This document shows, piece after piece, positions 27,787 through 37,528 of a DNA stretch of 64,000 nucleotides (positions are counted from its first letter, which is position 1; each line of letters begins with the position of its first letter). The notes below the pieces were generated by a model. That model was not told the DNA's origin and ran no database searches. It worked only from the letters and a program-made list of their open reading frames with translations. The stretch covers positions 3,363,001 through 3,427,000 of the forward strand of contig NZ_CP025113.1 of the NCBI RefSeq assembly GCF_002831585.1, in the 5' to 3' direction. The position numbers and the translations under genes are program-made. The stretch is from Bradyrhizobium sp. SK17. Its GTDB lineage: Bacteria; Pseudomonadota; Alphaproteobacteria; Rhizobiales; Xanthobacteraceae.

Positions 27787-28956
27787 TCACGCCAATTCCT
27801 TCGGCGCCTTGAGCGTGCGGCCGATCCAGTGCGCCATGTAGCTGACCGTCAGCTCGCGGTTGTCGACACTGCAGTGCTCACTGCCGCCTTCTTCCACCGT
27901 GTGGATCCTCAGCTGCCTGTCGGCGCTGTTCACGGCCTCTTCGTAGGTACGGCGGGCGAATTCGACCGGAACCTGGCGGTCGTTTTCGCCGTGTACGATG
28001 AGGAATGGGCAGCGGATTCGGTCCAGGATGCCGTTCAGCGTCATCTTGTCGGCTCTTACTTGCACCTCCTCCATGCTGTCCAGGCCCATCACCCATTGGA
28101 TGTGCTCGAAGAAGTGATGCACCGACTTCTGCCCGCCACCGCCGGCCAACCTTTTTCTGACGCCAATTCCGACGTCATACATCGCGCCCCATGCGACGCA
28201 GCATGCGAACCGAGGCTCGAACGCCGCAGCGCGCGGCGCGTAATAGCCGCCGAGGCTGAGGGCCATCATCCCGATGCGCGCGGGATCAATGTCGTCACGC
28301 TTGATGAGCCAATCGACGCAGGCCGACGCCGGCCGCTCGGTCTCCACGATGCTCTTCATGCCCCTGAAGCGCAGGGCTTCACCAACGCCGGGGTGATCCA
28401 CGATCAGCGTCGAAATGCCGCGCTCGGCGAGTTCTTCGGCCATGCCGCCGATGTAGATGAACTCTTTGTTCACATCCAACCCGTCGAAGTGCACCATGCA
28501 GGGCTTTTTCGCCGCATCGCCCTTCCCACGCACATAGAGCGCTGGCAGCGTCGTTCCGTTCTCATAGGGAATCTCGACGCGCTCGCAATTCTCGCGCCCC
28601 AGGGTCACGAACTTGCCGAAAGCGGCGAGAAAGGCGCGGTACAGACGTTCACGATCGGGATCGTGGATCGAGGTCTGGCGCTCGGCAGCAAAATAGTAGT
28701 TCGCAGCGCGCGCGTATTTGCCGGCCGCAGCGCGGAAGTTTCCATTCTGCTCGTCGAGTTGCGCAGTCTTCTCCACCTTCTGTGCGGCAGTGCGCCAAGC
28801 GAGGCAGAACTTTTCGTTCGCAGCGTTGTCTGCATTGGCCGCGATCGCCTTAAGCGGTCGAAGAACGTCGTCAACCTCGGTGATCAGGCCACCGTTGTTC
28901 AACGTCATCAAGGTCGCGAGATTCCAAGGATAGTTGCCCTCGAAGTATTCAAACAT
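27787..28956 (-). CDS. Ayg1/DHPON-hydrolase-like alpha/beta hydrolase
   Basis: 389 residues. An N-terminal helical cap domain (1-120) is followed by an alpha/beta-hydrolase core with nucleophile Ser234 (ALSLGGYY), Asp326 (HGENDRQVP) and His361 (GGSEHCS). This arrangement is that of 2,6-dihydroxypseudooxynicotine hydrolase and fungal Ayg1, which cut C-C bonds in beta-diketone or acyl-aromatic compounds. It is the first gene of the minus-strand run; its promoter region carries TetR operator copy 2. A C-C hydrolase acting before a decarboxylase-like enzyme fits breakdown of an acylated aromatic or polyketide. The substrate is unknown. Confidence 0.85.
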   Translation of the reverse strand: MFEYFEGNYPWNLATLMTLNNGGLITEVDDVLRPLKAIAANADNAANEKFCLAWRTAAQKVEKTAQLDEQNGNFRAAAGKYARAANYYFAAERQTSIHDPDRERLYRAFLAAFGKFVTLGRENCERVEIPYENGTTLPALYVRGKGDAAKKPCMVHFDGLDVNKEFIYIGGMAEELAERGISTLIVDHPGVGEALRFRGMKSIVETERPASACVDWLIKRDDIDPARIGMMALSLGGYYAPRAAAFEPRFACCVAWGAMYDVGIGVRKRLAGGGGQKSVHHFFEHIQWVMGLDSMEEVQVRADKMTLNGILDRIRCPFLIVHGENDRQVPVEFARRTYEEAVNSADRQLRIHTVEEGGSEHCSVDNRELTVSYMAHWIGRTLKAPKELA

Positions 28957-28996
28957 TCCGTTCTCCCTAGCGTGTAGCAGTCTTCAGGTAACAAAC

Positions 28997-29014
28997 ATTG
29001 TACATACGTATAAT
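28997..29014. promoter_or_regulatory. TetR operator copy 2
   Basis: ATTGTACATACGTATAAT differs from the perfect palindrome at 24015 in two positions. It lies 40 bp upstream of the Ayg1-like hydrolase start, in position to block that promoter. Confidence 0.75.
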
Positions 29015-29095
29015 CAAATTTATGTTGACAGGCAAGTGAAAAAGGAATCAACAGGCAAGAACGGTCGCGGAAAGTCGGCGCGTAGGGGAGGTCAA

Positions 29096-29281
29096 ATGAG
29101 CGCGATGTTCTTCAATCAATCTGTTTCATTCGACGCAACAAGCGCCACGCTCGCTGAGCGGCGACGTGCAAAGGCGTTGCAGTGCATCCCGAGGAAATCG
29201 ACATTGCTGTCGAGGGTTCTTTATCACCCGATGCTGGACGCGCCTTATGCGCTGCTCGGTAGATCTATCACGATGTCATAG
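29096..29281 (+). CDS. Possible small ORF, unknown
   Basis: 61 codons with GGGGAGG five bases before the ATG. The translated sequence (MSAMFFNQSVSFDATSATLA...) matches no family I recognise, and the composition is not decisive. It lies in the 530-bp gap between the hydrolase and the porin, downstream of TetR operator copy 2, and could be a regulated small gene or chance. The rest of the gap, to 29489, shows nothing further. Confidence 0.25.
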   Translation: MSAMFFNQSVSFDATSATLAERRRAKALQCIPRKSTLLSRVLYHPMLDAPYALLGRSITMS

Positions 29282-29489
29282 CCAAAGGGCGGCGCTACGA
29301 AGGCGCTGACGGCGAAACGTCTCCATCACGTAACACGTCCTGCTGCGCTCCGTGACGGGCGCGGTGATCGCGGTCATGCGCCCGGCGGTCGGGCGCAACT
29401 CGGGGGAAAGAGCGTTGCGGATCTGTACCCGAGAAAAGGGGCAGAGCCGTTTTGAAGTAAGGCAACCTAGAGCAACTTGGGGGGATTAA

Positions 29490-31052
29490 ATGACGACAGT
29501 TATAAAGAGTCTTATTCTTGGTTCGGCGGCGGTTCTTGTTGCGGTTGGCGGAGTTCATGCAGCCGATCTTCCTGTGAAGGCCAAGGCGGTCGAGTACGTG
29601 AAGGTTTGCTCCCTGTATGGCCCCGGGTTCTATTACATCCCGGGCACCGACACGTGCATCAAGCTTGGCGGCTATCTGCGCATGGATGTCCTGGCGAACA
29701 CGAACGTCGACAATACCGGCAACACGTCAGGCGCCGGCGGCGCGAACAATCGCTTCACCAACGGCTACATGTGGCAGTCCCGTGAAAATTTGAACATCGA
29801 TACGCGCACCGCGACTGAGTATGGCGCGGTTCGTACCTATGCAGACCTGAACTTCAGCTGGACGTCGGATACCTATGGAGCGGGCGCCACCGCAGGCTCA
29901 ACCATCTACTCGCCGATCGGTACGGCCGCTGCTCCGGCCAACGCAACCAGCGGCGGCGTTGCTTACGGCGTGTTCGGCATCTACGCCGCGTTCATCCAAT
30001 TCGCCGGATTCACTGCCGGTCGGGCGGTCTCGCAGTTCAGCGCTCCCTGGATCAACTATCCGGGCAACAACTTCGATGGTCTCGTCGGTGGCGGCGGCGC
30101 TGCAACTGGTGTGAATCAGTTCACCTACACAGCGCAGTTCGGCAATGGTACGTCGTTGTCCCTGTCTGCCCAGGATCAGACGGCGTACTATCAGGCTGGC
30201 GTGCAAAACCTCGGCGTGATCGGTACCGGTGCACTCGGCGCCTACGGCGCGAGGGACTACGCCGGCACGATTGCTCCGGATTTCGTTGGGATGCTGCGCG
30301 TCAATCAGGATTGGGGTCTATTCCAGGCCTCATTGGCCGCGCATGACAACCACGCAGCCTATTACGGCGGCACCGAGCTCACCGGTCATCCGGATGACAA
30401 ATGGGGCTGGGCCGGTCAGTTGGCCTTGTCGATCAAGAACATCCCGACTGGGCCCGGTGACACCATCAACATCCAGGGTGTCTATACGAACGGTGCAACC
30501 CGTTACAACATCCAGGACCTTGCTGGTTCTGCTGGAGCGAACACCATCTTCGGTGGCACCAATCTGCCAGGCGCCTACCAGAGCATTGGCTTCGGCATTG
30601 CGCCCGACTCGGTATTCGTCACCGGCGGCTCACAACAGCTGATCACGACCTGGGGTATGAATGGCGCATTCATTCACAATTGGAACCCGTATTGGAACAC
30701 CAGCATCTACGGTGCGTATGCCGGAATTCGCTACAACGATACGGCCAAGGCTCTGATCTGCGGCCCGACCGGTACCGGCGTGGGTGGTTCGTTCGGTGCT
30801 TCCTATGGCGCCGCTGGGCTGACCTCCTGCAACCCCGACTACAATATCGCGCAGCTTGGCACTCAGACGCAGTGGACCCCGGTCAAGAATCTGACCTTCA
30901 CGGCTGACTTGACCTACACCCACCTGGATCAGAAGTACGCTGGCACGATCGCGTTCCCCGGCAGCGCCGCGATCGGCAAGCCGGCCGCGGTCTACGAGCT
31001 CAAGGACCAGAACACGCTCCTTCTGCTCCTCCGCGCCCGACGCAACTGGTAG
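29490..31052 (+). CDS. Outer-membrane porin (Omp2/Porin_2 family)
   Basis: 520 residues with a signal peptide (MTTVIKSLILGSAAVLVAVG, cleavage after VHA). It then has the rhizobial porin start DLPVKAKAVEYVKVCSLYGPGFYYIPGTDTCIKLGGYLR. Repeated aromatic strands follow to a terminal aromatic residue (RRNW). It is a trimeric general porin for small solutes. ATG 29490 has GGGGGGA upstream. It is monocistronic, with a long hairpin after it. The last residues (NTLLLLLRARRNW) are slightly unusual for the family, but the length is normal. Confidence 0.93.
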   Translation: MTTVIKSLILGSAAVLVAVGGVHAADLPVKAKAVEYVKVCSLYGPGFYYIPGTDTCIKLGGYLRMDVLANTNVDNTGNTSGAGGANNRFTNGYMWQSRENLNIDTRTATEYGAVRTYADLNFSWTSDTYGAGATAGSTIYSPIGTAAAPANATSGGVAYGVFGIYAAFIQFAGFTAGRAVSQFSAPWINYPGNNFDGLVGGGGAATGVNQFTYTAQFGNGTSLSLSAQDQTAYYQAGVQNLGVIGTGALGAYGARDYAGTIAPDFVGMLRVNQDWGLFQASLAAHDNHAAYYGGTELTGHPDDKWGWAGQLALSIKNIPTGPGDTINIQGVYTNGATRYNIQDLAGSAGANTIFGGTNLPGAYQSIGFGIAPDSVFVTGGSQQLITTWGMNGAFIHNWNPYWNTSIYGAYAGIRYNDTAKALICGPTGTGVGGSFGASYGAAGLTSCNPDYNIAQLGTQTQWTPVKNLTFTADLTYTHLDQKYAGTIAFPGSAAIGKPAAVYELKDQNTLLLLLRARRNW

Positions 31053-31088
31053 GGCCCGATCGATACAACTCGCGACGTTCAGCCTCCA

Positions 31089-31122
31089 GGGAGGGCTCCG
31101 ATATGCCCATCGGAGCCCTCCC
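31089..31122 (+). terminator. Hairpin after the porin gene
   Basis: Perfect 14-bp stem GGGAGGGCTCCGAT / ATCGGAGCCCTCCC with loop ATGCCC. There is no T-run after it, so termination may be Rho-assisted or the hairpin may protect the porin mRNA 3' end. Confidence 0.6.
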
Positions 31123-31234
31123 AAAGGCGAGACTGAGAATACGGTTCGGCAATTGTCGCTCCGGCCCGAGCATCGCATCGTCCGCGAAAACACTGCAGAC
31201 ACATCTTGAACCATGAAACAGAGAGAAGCATGAA

Positions 31235-31744
31235 ATGAGTGCAGTCGACGTGAAGGCGCTGGTGGAGCGCATCCAGGTGCTCGAAGACCGGCAAGAGATC
31301 ACCCAGCTCCTGATGACGCACCCTCTCGCCATCGACGGAGGCGAGACTGAGTTCTGGCTCGAGAACTGGACGGATGAGGCCGTCGTGGACAGGCTTGTCG
31401 ATCCCGAGCGTCACAGCGGCGACTACGGCGGCGTCTACGGCAAGGATGTCATGCGCCTGTCGGCAGACAGTCCGGAGCTCGAAGCGCTTCGCAAAGCCGG
31501 TGTCTGCCACTTCGTCACGCTGCCTGCGATTCGGCTCGATGGCGACACCGCGCACGCCACGAACTATTGCCAGCTGATCGGCCTGGAAGGGCAGTCGTAT
31601 CGATTCCGTCGGATCCTCGTGAGCCGTTGGGAGCTTCGCCACGTTGGCGGAAAGTGGAAGATCACGAAGCGCACCATTCGGCCAATCGGCCACGAGGAAG
31701 CGCGACCGCTCGTCATCGCGTCCCTTCCGCTGCAGCGCAGTTGA
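31235..31744 (+). CDS. SnoaL/NTF2-like protein
   Basis: 169 residues with the small cone-shaped fold pattern: an N-terminal helix with EDRQEITQLLMTHPLAID, then strands ending WKITKRTIRPI. This type includes the ring hydroxylase small subunit-like and SnoaL-like isomerase/dehydratases. A Tyr/His/Asp set can be seen but no specific activity can be assigned. It lies 39 bp upstream of the binding protein gene and heads the plus-strand catabolic/transport run up to LivF. Confidence 0.78.
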   Translation: MSAVDVKALVERIQVLEDRQEITQLLMTHPLAIDGGETEFWLENWTDEAVVDRLVDPERHSGDYGGVYGKDVMRLSADSPELEALRKAGVCHFVTLPAIRLDGDTAHATNYCQLIGLEGQSYRFRRILVSRWELRHVGGKWKITKRTIRPIGHEEARPLVIASLPLQRS

Positions 31745-31783
31745 TTTCAAAGCAATCGATCAAGATAGAAAAGGAGACGAGCG

Positions 31784-33052
31784 ATGCAAAGCCAATTGGC
31801 GCGGCGCGCCTTTCTGAAAGGTGCAGCGCTTGTTGCTCCGGCATTGATCCTGAGACCAGGTTGGGCCGCCACAGGCCCGATCAAATTCGCGACCGTCACT
31901 CCATTGACTGGTCCGGCGGCTCAGTACGGACAGATGGAGGTCATGGCCATGCGGTTCGCCGCGGACAAGGTGAATCATGCCGGAGGCCTGCTGGGACGCG
32001 AAGTGAAGGTCGTGCCGATGGACTTCGAGTACAAGAACGACCTTGGTGTGCGCCGGGTGCGTGAAGCGCTGCTCGATGAGAAGGCGGATGCCATCACAGC
32101 CTGGACCGGAGCGGTCGCGCTTGTGGCCGCGCAAGCCGCTGCCAAAGAAAAGAAGTTCTTCGCTTCGCCGTCGTCCGTTCCAAGTGAGATCACGGGCGAA
32201 CAGTTTCAACGCACGACCTATGTTGGTGCCCTGAGCACCGCAAACTACGGCGCGGCGATGGCAAGCTTTGCCGCGAAGTCGAACTTGAAGAACATGTATC
32301 TCTTCAACCCCGACAATGCGAACGGGCATGCCCTTGCAGATGGCTTCAAGAAGCGCTTCGCCCAGGTGGCCCGGCCGGATCAGCGGATCGTCAGCGAAGA
32401 ATACTTCCCCATTTTCGCAATCAGCGACTTCAGTCCGTACATCACCAAGCTCGATGCCAATGGCCCCGGCCTGGTCGTGACCATGGCCTACGGCGCAGAT
32501 CTGCGCAACTTGATGCAGCAGGGGTATTCGCTGGGTTGGCGCCCAAAGGTGCTGGGTTGGGCCGTCAACGATCCCGGACTGTGCAACGCCGTTCGGGAGG
32601 CAGCGATAGGACACTACGCGGTGGCGAATGCGATGCTGACCTGTGACACGCCCTTGATGAACTCATTGATCAAGGAATGGACCACCAAATACGACAAGAT
32701 CACCGATCCCCAATTGAGGTACCCCGAGGGCAGCGCCGCACGCACCGCCTATTGGTGGCTTTGGTTCATGGACGTGGTCAAACGTGCCGGTTCACTCGAT
32801 GTTGATGCGGTGGCCGGAGCCTTCGAAGGGGTGACCTTCGACACGCCCTGGGGTCGGTCGACCATGCGTGCTTGCGACCACCAGATGGTCTCGCCAGCGT
32901 GGTGGGCGGAGGTCGTGAAACCCGACGCGATTCCCGAGCACCTGCGGTTCTATGGGGATATTCCCTACACAGGAAAGGGCACGGAGATCGCCAGCAACGA
33001 GATCGCGCCCGATCCGAGCGACAGCCCGAATCCGCGTTGCAGGGGACGTTGA
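31784..33052 (+). CDS. Tat-exported branched-chain-amino-acid-type ABC substrate-binding protein
   Basis: 422 residues. The leader carries a twin-arginine motif (LARRAFLKGAALVAPALIL) and a cut after GWAA, then a LivK-type two-lobed binding domain (IKFATVTPLTGPAAQYGQM). Tat export suggests it folds, or picks up a ligand, before export. It is probably the receptor for the LivHMGF genes at 34.9-38.2 kb, separated from them by two SDR genes. In catabolic clusters these systems usually carry aromatic or dicarboxylic acids rather than amino acids. Confidence 0.88.
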   Translation: MQSQLARRAFLKGAALVAPALILRPGWAATGPIKFATVTPLTGPAAQYGQMEVMAMRFAADKVNHAGGLLGREVKVVPMDFEYKNDLGVRRVREALLDEKADAITAWTGAVALVAAQAAAKEKKFFASPSSVPSEITGEQFQRTTYVGALSTANYGAAMASFAAKSNLKNMYLFNPDNANGHALADGFKKRFAQVARPDQRIVSEEYFPIFAISDFSPYITKLDANGPGLVVTMAYGADLRNLMQQGYSLGWRPKVLGWAVNDPGLCNAVREAAIGHYAVANAMLTCDTPLMNSLIKEWTTKYDKITDPQLRYPEGSAARTAYWWLWFMDVVKRAGSLDVDAVAGAFEGVTFDTPWGRSTMRACDHQMVSPAWWAEVVKPDAIPEHLRFYGDIPYTGKGTEIASNEIAPDPSDSPNPRCRGR

Positions 33053-33054
33053 TC

Positions 33055-33801
33055 ATGTCGAAAGAACGCGTTGCCCTCGTTACGGGGGCTGCCAGCGCGA
33101 TCGGCACGGAGGTCGTTCGCGAGTTGGCAAAGACATGCCGCGTCGTGATTGGTCTCAATGGCAATGGCGCCGGCAGTCCCGACCTGAATGCCTGGTGCGT
33201 TGAGAACGGGACGCAGTACTTGCCCCGTCACGTTGATGTGACAAGCGAGGAGAGCGTGGCGCTGGCGTATCGGGCGACCGTTGAGCCGTTGGGCCGTCTT
33301 GATATCGTGGTCCATTGCGCGGAGATGACGCCATCCGCGGGTCGGTCGTATCCAACCGAGGAGATGTCGCTGGCGGATTGGAATTCAGTCCTCGACGCCA
33401 ATATGACTGCAACGTTTCTGATCTGCCGCGAGGCCGTTCCTCACTTGGAGCGGAACGGGTGGGGCAGAATCATTACGATCGGGTCCCTGGCAGCCAGGGT
33501 TGCCTCTGTATCGTCGGGCTCTCACTACAGCGCATCGAAAGCCGGGGTGGCCGCATTCACGAAAGTCCTGGCGCTCGAACTCGCGCCGCTGGGTATCACG
33601 GTGAACTGCGTTGCTCCCGGTCCCGCCGAAACCAAGGTCGCAGAGGGCGTTGACTGGAGCGCTTACGCGAGAACGATCCCGCTGCGCCGTCTTGGCCGAC
33701 CAACTGATATCGCAGGGGCGGTGGCGTTTTTCGCGTCGGACGCAGCGCGCTTCGTCACTGGCGTGACGCTCGACGTCAACGGCGGAAAGGTCACGCCATG
33801 A
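33055..33801 (+). CDS. SDR-family protein with altered motifs
   Basis: 248 residues from ATG 33055, two bases after the binding protein stop. It keeps the YSASK Tyr/Lys pair and the Ser of TIGSLAAR. However, the cofactor loop is TGAASAIG and the usual NNAG reads HCAE. These changes may alter cofactor use or activity. The end is VTLDVNGG as usual. It is related to the next SDR gene (same ERVALVTGA start and a similar xNGWGRI...TI region), so the two look like a duplicated pair that has diverged. Confidence 0.85.
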   Translation: MSKERVALVTGAASAIGTEVVRELAKTCRVVIGLNGNGAGSPDLNAWCVENGTQYLPRHVDVTSEESVALAYRATVEPLGRLDIVVHCAEMTPSAGRSYPTEEMSLADWNSVLDANMTATFLICREAVPHLERNGWGRIITIGSLAARVASVSSGSHYSASKAGVAAFTKVLALELAPLGITVNCVAPGPAETKVAEGVDWSAYARTIPLRRLGRPTDIAGAVAFFASDAARFVTGVTLDVNGGKVTP

Positions 33802-33910
33802 GTGTCGTCTGCGCGTTATCTGATCGGATGGTAGTCGTGACCGGCGTGGATGGGAGAGTTGGGTGGGAGATCGTCGCCCGCCGGCTCCATGGCTGGACAA
33901 AGGGCACATT

Positions 33911-34684
33911 ATGATGAGAGAGCAGTCCGATATGAACATTCCAAACGAACGCGTGGCCCTCGTGACAGGCGCCGGCAGCGGTATTGGGGCGGCGACGGCG
34001 TGCGAACTTGCCAAGGTTTGTCGTTCCGTGATTGGCGTCGACATCGCAGGCACCGACAACGCAGAAGTGCGGGCACGGTGTGAGGCGCTCGGATCGTCAT
34101 TCGTCAGTGTTGCGGCAGATATTTCCGACGAGCGAAGCGTGGCTGAAGCATTCCAGGCGGTTGACGAACTGGGTCGATTGGACATTCTGGTTAATTGCGC
34201 GGGAATTGCGCTGTCGGCCGGTCGTCCTCGCCTGGCGAAGCTGACGGTGCTGGAAGACTGGAACCGCGTCGTCGCCGTCAACCTCACAGGCACGTTTCTT
34301 GTTTGTCGCGCGGCGATCCCTCATCTCAAGCGCAACGGATGGGGGCGGATCGTCACGATCAGTTCGCAGACTGCGAGAGTTGCGACAACGAGTGCGAGCG
34401 CTCACTATGCGGCGTCGAAGGCAGGGGTGATCGCATTCACCCGCGTTCTCGCACTCGAACTCGCATCCCTGGGCATCACGGTGAACTGCGTGGCGCCCGG
34501 CTTGACGCAAACCCGCATGACAAGTGGCAGCTGGGACCTGGAGGCGTTCGGCAAGTCGGTGCCGCTAGGGCGAGTCGGGCAGGCGTTGGATATCGCGGAA
34601 GCCGTAGCCTTCATTACGTCGGACGCTGCCGAGTACGTCACAGGAACCACGCTCGATGTTAATGGCGGCTCCTTCATGGCGTAG
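33911..34684 (+). CDS. Short-chain dehydrogenase/reductase
   Basis: 257 residues from ATG 33911; an ATG at 33932 (MNIPNERVAL) is equally plausible. Classical SDR: TGAGSGIG, NCAG, Ser in ISSQTAR, YAASK, and ending TTLDVNGGSFMA. It follows its diverged sister gene and precedes the liv permease genes in one plus-strand run. It probably oxidises a hydroxyl group of the imported compound. Confidence 0.88.
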   Translation: MMREQSDMNIPNERVALVTGAGSGIGAATACELAKVCRSVIGVDIAGTDNAEVRARCEALGSSFVSVAADISDERSVAEAFQAVDELGRLDILVNCAGIALSAGRPRLAKLTVLEDWNRVVAVNLTGTFLVCRAAIPHLKRNGWGRIVTISSQTARVATTSASAHYAASKAGVIAFTRVLALELASLGITVNCVAPGLTQTRMTSGSWDLEAFGKSVPLGRVGQALDIAEAVAFITSDAAEYVTGTTLDVNGGSFMA

Positions 34685-34897
34685 CAGCTCAAACAGGGTA
34701 GGTGCGGCCCGCATATCCCGCGCGATGCGCGGTAGCCGGACATTTCGCGCCCGCCTGAGATGTGTTCTCTGCATCGAGCAAACGATGACGAAGCGAGAAT
34801 GATCGGCCTCCTTCAACGTATTCAGGCAATGCACGGAAGCGCGGCCGTCACCCCTGGCAAAGCAGTGACAGAACAGACGACAGGACGGGAGACACTC

Positions 34898-34957
34898 ATG
34901 CAGAACACGTTCATTGGCCAGATGCCAATCATCTTTCGCGCAAGGTCCGTCGCGTGA
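34898..34957 (+). CDS. Possible 19-codon leader ORF coupled to livH
   Basis: ATG 34898 follows GGACGGGAG and encodes MQNTFIGQMPIIFRARSVA. Its TGA overlaps the livH ATG in TGATG. It may be a leader peptide that couples or tunes LivH translation, or the end of a decayed gene. Otherwise the 34685-34956 gap shows nothing. Confidence 0.3.
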   Translation: MQNTFIGQMPIIFRARSVA

Positions 34958-35816
34958 TGAGTATCCAACTTCTCGGCATCCAGGCTCTGCATGGGGTCGT
35001 CTACGGGATGATCTTGTTCTTGATCACGGCTGGCCTTTCCGTGGTCATGGGTCTCATGCGAATCGCGAACGTGGCGCACGGCTCCTTCTATATGCTTGGC
35101 ACGTACCTCACTGTAGCGGCGCTTGCTACCGGTGTTTCCTTCTGGTTGGCGCTCCTCGTGGTACCTTTGTTGCTGTTCGCATTGGGGCCTCGACGGAGAG
35201 GCTATTGCTCAGACATGCCAAGTCGCACTTCCACGACTTGTTGTTGACCTTCAGCCTCTTCTTTCTGGTGAATGAAACCGTGCTTTGGGTGTGGGGAGCG
35301 CAGCCGCTGCCTGTGCCTGGGCCGGACCTCCTGTCTGGGTCGCTGGGTCTTCCCTTTGGGCGCTATCCGATCTATCGCCTGTTCGTTCTCGCGACCTCAT
35401 CTGCGCTCGCAGTCCTTTTGCTCTTCCTGTTCCTCCGCACCCTCGCAGGTGTGACGGTGCGGGCAGTCGTGGCTGATCCGGGAATGGCAGAAGCGCTGGG
35501 TATCAACACTTCCAGGGTGCGCATGATCGTCTTCGGGGCCGGAACGGCGCTCGCCGGCTTGGCCGGGTGCCTGTCCGGCCCGATTTTTCAGGCCGATCCT
35601 TCGCTGGCCAGTACCAGTTTGATGAGCATGTTCATCGTTGTGGTACTCGGGGGCTTTGGCTCGGTTACCGGCGCGCTCGTCGCTTCGTTGGCGATGGGCC
35701 AGGTGCAGACCTGGAGCATCATGTTCCTTCCCGACATGGCGGCAGCGGGTCCACTGGTGCTGTTCATCGCCGTGCTTGCGTGGCGACCGCAGGGCTTGTT
35801 GGGAGAGCGCGCATGA
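34957..35816 (+). pseudogene. livH: LivH-type ABC permease, frameshifted
   Basis: The first part (MSIQLLGIQALHGVVYGM... to FALG) and the rest (ERLLLRHAKSHFHDLLLTF... to LLGERA) lie in two frames. One G added to the four-G run at 35184-35187 joins them into a 286-residue LivH permease of normal length. The frame change lies near residue 77. As sequenced it is broken; because the same lesion recurs in livG, cydB and others, assembly error is likely. The ATG start overlaps the small upstream ORF, and the stop overlaps livM in ATGA. Confidence 0.85.
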
Positions 35817-36784
35817 AGACCGCTGGTATCGTTGTCTGTTGTCTCGTGGGTGCACTCCTGCCGTTGTGGCTGTCACCGTCTCAGACACGAATATTCACGG
35901 AGATGCTCTACTTGAGCCTGTTTGCGATCTCCTTTTGCTTCCTGTTCAGCTATCTGGGTCTGTTGTCGTTTGGACACAACCTATGCTTTGGGTTGAGCGC
36001 TTATGCTGTCGCGATCTACTTCAACTGGAATCCTGACGGGTCTTTGTGGATTGCTTTTCTAATTGCGATCGGGGTCGCGGTTGCGGCAAGCACGCTTTCC
36101 GGGCTGTTGCTCATGCGCCTTAGCGGCGGCTACTTCGCATTGATGACGATGGCGATCTGCCAACTTGCTTTCTTTGTGGCCAGCAAATGGCGCGCCGTGA
36201 CCAGGGGCGAGGACGGCTTGATGATGTCCACCCCGCAGATCACGATACCGGGCGTCTCGAACGGTGCCGTTTCGCAAACGGTGCTGTTGTGCTGGGTTGC
36301 ACTCGCTGTGTTGGTGTTCGGGGCAGGTCTGCTTGCTTGGTACCTACGTACCCCGCTGGGGCGAGCGACTATTCTCCTCCGTGAGAATGAATCGCGGGCT
36401 GCATTCCTTGGCTACGATACGCGTGTCGTTAAGCTTGCGGCCTTCAATGTCTCCGGAATTGCCGCCGGATTGGCGGGCGCATTGTACGCCATCTATCAGG
36501 GCTTCGTATCGCCGGTTGCGCTCGGGTTCGGACTGTCGGGGGACGTAATCATGATGACGCTGATTGGCGGAAGCGGCAGCTTCCTTGGCCCGGCTATCGG
36601 TGCCGCCGTCTACACTGGTCTCGAAGATGTTCTTCCGGGGTTTACCTCGCATCCGCGATTTGTCATCGCCGTGATCTTTGTTGCGCTCGTCCTCTTCGTG
36701 CCAGCGGGAATCAGCGGAGTTCTGAGCAGAATTCAACGCTGTCGGTATCGGCAAGCGCCGATCCAGGGTGAGGTTCCGGCATGA
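35813..36784 (+). CDS. livM: LivM-type ABC permease
   Basis: 323 residues with about nine hydrophobic segments and the LivM cytoplasmic loop (TPLGRATILLRENESRAAFLGYDT) that docks the ATPases. Inner-membrane half of the channel with LivH. ATGA overlaps link it to livH upstream and livG downstream. Frame intact. Confidence 0.9.
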   Translation: MKTAGIVVCCLVGALLPLWLSPSQTRIFTEMLYLSLFAISFCFLFSYLGLLSFGHNLCFGLSAYAVAIYFNWNPDGSLWIAFLIAIGVAVAASTLSGLLLMRLSGGYFALMTMAICQLAFFVASKWRAVTRGEDGLMMSTPQITIPGVSNGAVSQTVLLCWVALAVLVFGAGLLAWYLRTPLGRATILLRENESRAAFLGYDTRVVKLAAFNVSGIAAGLAGALYAIYQGFVSPVALGFGLSGDVIMMTLIGGSGSFLGPAIGAAVYTGLEDVLPGFTSHPRFVIAVIFVALVLFVPAGISGVLSRIQRCRYRQAPIQGEVPA

Positions 36785-37528
36785 CTCATCCTGCGTTGGA
36801 AGTACGGGACATTCACCGGTCGTTTGGTGCGCTCAAGGTCCTCAATGGCATTGATCTCGCCATCAGATCGGGTGAGCGCCACGCCATTATCGGTCCGAAT
36901 GGAGCGGGCAAGTCCACATTCATGAATATCCTTTCCGGCACCTTGAAGCCAACTGGCGGCACCGTGCACTTCTCGGGGAGGACGTGACCGGCCGCAGCCC
37001 AGCTGCGATTGCAAGACGTGGCATAGGCAGGGCGTTTCAGATCATCAATGTCTTTCCGGCGCTCACGGTCGAGGAGAATGTCGAAAGTGCGGTTGCATGC
37101 CAGCAGCGCGTAACCTGGCAAATCTGGCGCAGGCTCGATCGTATCGATTCGGTCAGATCGCGAACACGCGACATTCTGGAATTGCTCAAGCTTTGGTCGC
37201 GAAAGGACGTCCCTGCTGGAATGCTTGCCTACGGTGAGCAGCGCAGATTGGAGATCGCCTTGTGTCTTGGGATCTCTCCCTCCCTGCTGCTACTGGATGA
37301 GCCCTGTGCGGGATTGAACGCAGAGGATTCGAGTGCTGCGACTGAGTTGCTGCGCACCGTCTCGGAGAACAAGACGCTCATCATGGTGGAGCACGACATG
37401 GACGTGGTCTTCAACCTTGCGGATCGCGTGACGGTGCTCCACCAAGGAAAGGTGCTCATCACGGGGACGCCCGGGGAGGTTCGTTCCAGCACTGCGGTTC
37501 AGGCTGCGTACCTGGGGGACATGAGTAA
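36781..37528 (+). pseudogene. livG: LivG-type ABC ATPase, two single-base lesions
   Basis: Walker A (GPNGAGKST) lies in the first frame, which stops at 36987 after FSGRT. The continuation (TGRSPAAIARRGIGRAFQ..., signature-like YGEQRRLEIA, Walker B LLLLDEPCAGL) is in the next frame. Adding one G at 36975-36978 joins them. Adding one G at 37514-37518 then gives the natural end YLGGHE followed by TAATG overlapping livF, for 249 residues in total. Without that second G the frame runs on to 37610 inside livF. Both lesions are missing-G type. Confidence 0.82.
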
